Assembly: GCA_021442155.1 (NCBI GenBank)
Contig: CM038222.1
Span: forward strand, 56,229,352 to 56,293,351
Length of the DNA: 64,000 nt
Direction of reading: 5' to 3'
Source: Cymbidium sinense
Taxonomy: Eukaryota > Streptophyta > Magnoliopsida > Asparagales > Orchidaceae
Shown: positions 61,076-64,000 of the stretch, piece by piece
How positions within the stretch are numbered: position 1 is the first letter of the stretch
Layout: the number at the start of each line of letters is the position of its first letter
Made by a program: the position numbers and the translations under genes
Notes under the pieces: generated by a model
Database searches by the model: none
Told to the model about the DNA's origin: nothing
Seen by the model: the letters and a program-made list of their open reading frames with translations, nothing else

Positions 61076-62677
61076 TGAAAATATTCTTCTTATACATTCT
61101 TGCCTTCATCTACCCTCCTCCTTTCGGAAAAGAGGATGAATGAAAATAGAAATATATAAAAATGCATGCCTTATTGGGACACCACGTAGATCTGTAGATG
61201 TTCTTATTGAGAGTGATCGGGTACGATATTGAGGAGATGTGTACTATCTTGAAATATAGAAATCTCCACCCTACAATGGACTCACTGAAGGACTCAAGGA
61301 AAATGAGTTGATATCTACAGATTCTTCCACTTTACATGGAAAAGTAAAGTAAGGCTTATTTTAAATTGGGCTCATTGTTCCCTACAGGCCCATAGACATC
61401 GGGATAGATCTGAATACTCTCAATTAAGGTAAATGATCATTGTCTTCAAAGATTTTAATAGGAAAGGACTATCAATTGATTAGTTCATTTTTGAAGATCA
61501 AATGAGATTGATCAAAGAGAGGGAGTTATTATTGAAGCCAAATGAAAGTAAGTAGGAGATGCTCATGATGCTAGGAAATATAGATCGCATCTCAAACTAT
61601 CTTATGATTAAGCTTTACATTTTTGAAATTGATTTAATTTGTTTGAGTTAAATTTTTCATTAGAAATTTAGGGCTTATGATTCCATAATACAAGATTATG
61701 GAAATGCCTAAGAGGTGAGGATTTATGCTTATAGCCCACAAAAGGGGAGAAGCAACCTCAGAACCTAAATCTAGGGAGCTTTGGTGAGGGCCAAAAGCAT
61801 GACCTAAATATAAGACAAAAAGGGTATTTGATTTTTATAAGAGAGACAAACCAATGACTATTTGAACTTAAAATCAGTCTCCCAATTAACTCATCCTAGC
61901 TTTAAATTCATGTAGGCAAGTCTTATGCTTTATGCAAGATAAAGGTCATGAAAGAGACTAAGTCCCAAAATCACTCCTAAATAAACTAGATCATGGACAT
62001 GTTTCAAATGAACTAAATCTAATATAATTCAGATTTCATTTTATTTTCATTTGACAATTATTTTGACTAATAGATTCATATGCCTAATGCATGAAATAAA
62101 GCCAAAATCAAAGAGATGAGAGGTGTGTTTTCACCATCTCAAAGGTCGTGCCAAGTTTCTTGACAAAGGTCCTTCCAATCAATAGTGAAACAAGATAAAT
62201 TTGTGTTTGATGTTGTAAAATAAATACTCATCCAAAAGGTAATTTTATCTTGAAATTTAGCCTAAGCTTTAGGTGAGGTTATGAGTTCTTTATTTTAATT
62301 TTGAATTATTAAGTTTGGTAAAAGAATTATTTTTTCCTAATAGCCTAATCCACATCCAGGCCATACATAAAATAATGAAGAAACTAGGAAAAGGATGCCA
62401 CTTAATGCACAAGCTAAACAAATCATCAATAAAGAAAGCTAATGTAAAAAAGAATAAGAGCTATGGAGGGTACCAGACAAACCCAAAAAATAAATTGTCT
62501 CTCTAGCCTTATACAACCCGGATTACAAATGAATTAAATACAATTTAGCAAGAAATTTATTATTATTGTGGTCTTCAAGCTTCATTTCTTCATTCTTCTT
62601 TTCTTCTTTCTTCTTTCTTCTTCATTTCTTCTTTCTTCTTCTTTTCTGCTTTATTCTTTGGTTCCTTCTTTTGGATG
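61076..62677 (-). repeat. Giant LTR, reverse copy D, interrupted
   Basis: Starts TGAAAATATTCTTCTTATAC like copy B and follows it to GGTTCCTTCTTTTGGATG, the same words as B at 42,245-42,262, where copy E begins. A long TTC/TTTC microsatellite (62,583-62,658) precedes the break. It is the 5' LTR of the third gypsy interior. The rest lies beyond the window. Confidence 0.75.
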
Positions 62678-64000
62678 TGTGGAGAAAATTTTTTAAATAT
62701 GGGGGAGTCACCTTCAAATCTATTGGTGAGAAATGAAGGAGACAAGCATATAGAAATTCATCTTTTTAGGATGTCACGCAGATCCATAGATGTACTTATT
62801 CAGGTGATCAAGTACGTCATCAAGAAAATAGTGTACTATCTCGAGAGATAAAAATCACTACCCTTTAATGGACCTAATCACCCTATTAAAGACTCCTAAA
62901 GATGAGAGATATTCCCATATACCGAGATTCATTAAGTTCTCTTGGGCAAGCCCCATAATTAAATCCTAGGAATGGGGATTCCTTAGAAAACTCTATTAAG
63001 ATAAATGATCATTGTCTTTGTAGATTTCAATAGAAATGATTATCAATCGATTGTTCATTTTTCAAAGATCAAATGGGATTGATCAAAGAGAGGAGTTATT
63101 ATCCAAAATAAAAGATAAGTAAGATGCAATCATGCTAGAAACCTAGTGAGCATCTCAAACTATCCTACGATTAGGATTTACATTTTTGAAATTATTTTAT
63201 TTTATTTAAGTTAAATCTTTCATTAGAAATTTAGGACTTATGACTCCTTAACACAAGATTAAGAAAATGCCTAAGAGGTGAGGAATTATGCTTATGTCCC
63301 ACCAAGGGGAAAAGCAACCTCAGAACCTAAATCTAGGGAGCTTCAGTGAGGGCCAAAAGCATAACCTAAATCTAAGGTGAAACATGGGTAACTGGATTGC
63401 CTTCACAAAAGAGGACAAACCACCCGACAGCTTGGACTTACAACCTCCTGGGGGTGGCCACCAACTAACTCCTCCTATATTTTTAAATACATATAGGCAA
63501 GTCTTTATCCTTATGCAAGATAGCTGGGTTATTATTTATTTAAAAAAAGACTAAGTCCTTAAACTCACTCCCTAAAGAGACTAGATCATGTAAAAGGCAT
63601 GCTTCAATTGACATAAATCTAATGCAATTCAAATTTTATTTTATTTTCATTTTTGGACAATTAGTTTGACCCAGGCTAATAGGATTCATATGACTAATGC
63701 ATGAGAAATATAGTTATTGGCCAAAATCAATGAGAAGGGAGGAGGTGTATTTCCATCATGGCTCTCAAAGGTCAAGCCAAGTTTCTCTAGCAAAGGTGGA
63801 AGCCCTCTAATCAAGAGTGAAATAAAATACATTTGTACATAATATTATAATAGAAATGCTCATCCAGCTAAGGGGTTGCTAATTCTTTTATCTTATTTTA
63901 AACCTAAGCATTTAGGTGAGATTATGAGTTATTTAATTTTTATTTTGAGCTATTAAGTTGTGTAAAAGATTTATTTTTCTCTAAAGAGCCTAATCCACAT
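62678..64000 (-). repeat. Giant LTR, reverse copy E, runs off the window
   Basis: Begins TGTGGAGAAAATTTTTT inside copy D, a nested insertion. It shares C-type diagnostic words (GTGATCAAGTACGTCATCAA, palindrome CTATCTCGAGAGATA at 62,836-62,850). The terminal CTACTTTAC hairpin has been deleted. It repeats the blocks seen at 46,150-47,400 up to the end of the window. The five bases before it, GGATG, would be its target duplication if the far end shows the same. Confidence 0.72.

Noticed and set aside
1..64000. tRNA, rRNA, microRNA or host protein genes
   Set aside because: I saw no cloverleaf, rRNA core or intron-containing coding pattern. Long hairpins are explained by the repeat families; a microRNA origin cannot be judged without small-RNA data.

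Overview
This is plant nuclear DNA made almost entirely of nested, decayed LTR retrotransposons. I recognise no host protein gene, tRNA, rRNA or other functional RNA gene. The signs are plant-type Ty3/gypsy polyproteins of the TAT (Ogre-like) clade with a second RNase H, a plant Ty1/copia element, strong AT richness, and TTAATTAA- and TTGACC-rich repeats. The species cannot be named from the sequence; a large-genome flowering plant fits best.

One repeat family fills most of the window. I interpret it as an exceptionally long LTR (about 7.5-8 kb) of the TAT-type elements. Its diagnostic end (TGTGG(T/A)G...) lies next to a primer-binding-site-like TGGCGACTCTGCTAGGGA at 17,660-17,686. Forward copies or fragments are at 1-607, 608-1,328, 1,329-8,033 and about 33,640-35,964. 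Reverse copies are at 17,686-22,092 continuing at 30,519-33,620, at 40,583-46,044, at 46,045-54,060 (probably composite), at 61,076-62,677, and at 62,678-64,000 (runs off the window). Each long copy has the same order of blocks: a conserved terminal 3 kb with small palindromes, a TTAATTAA-rich block, a more GC-rich block with hairpins, a TTGACC/GGTCAA-rich degenerate minisatellite, and a tandem AT repeat of about 180 bp.

Between the LTRs lie three broken gypsy interiors, all on the minus strand. At 8,034-17,685 the interior runs, in element order from right to left, PBS, a leader with a hairpin array, gag, protease, RT-RNase H, second RNase H, and an integrase cut off at the left. At 35,965-40,582 there is only a scrambled remnant with an integrase scrap and tandem duplications. 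At 54,060-61,075 there is an interior with a full pol C-terminus, which has lost most of its leader and front gag. A complete Ty1/copia element (22,093-30,513, TSD ATTTA) sits inside the first reverse LTR. Its LTRs differ in length because of a deletion of about 0.6 kb.

Nothing in these interiors looks able to move on its own: reading frames are broken and several catalytic residues are changed, many by C-to-T type changes expected from methylated silent DNA. The most unusual signal is the leader array at 15,540-17,220. About 19-20 tandem units each form an inverted repeat around a constant AATTTGGG-like loop, and the stem arms change together from unit to unit. Smaller hairpins inside the giant LTR also show paired changes between copies. 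The dense TTGAC words in the LTR match the WRKY W-box core.
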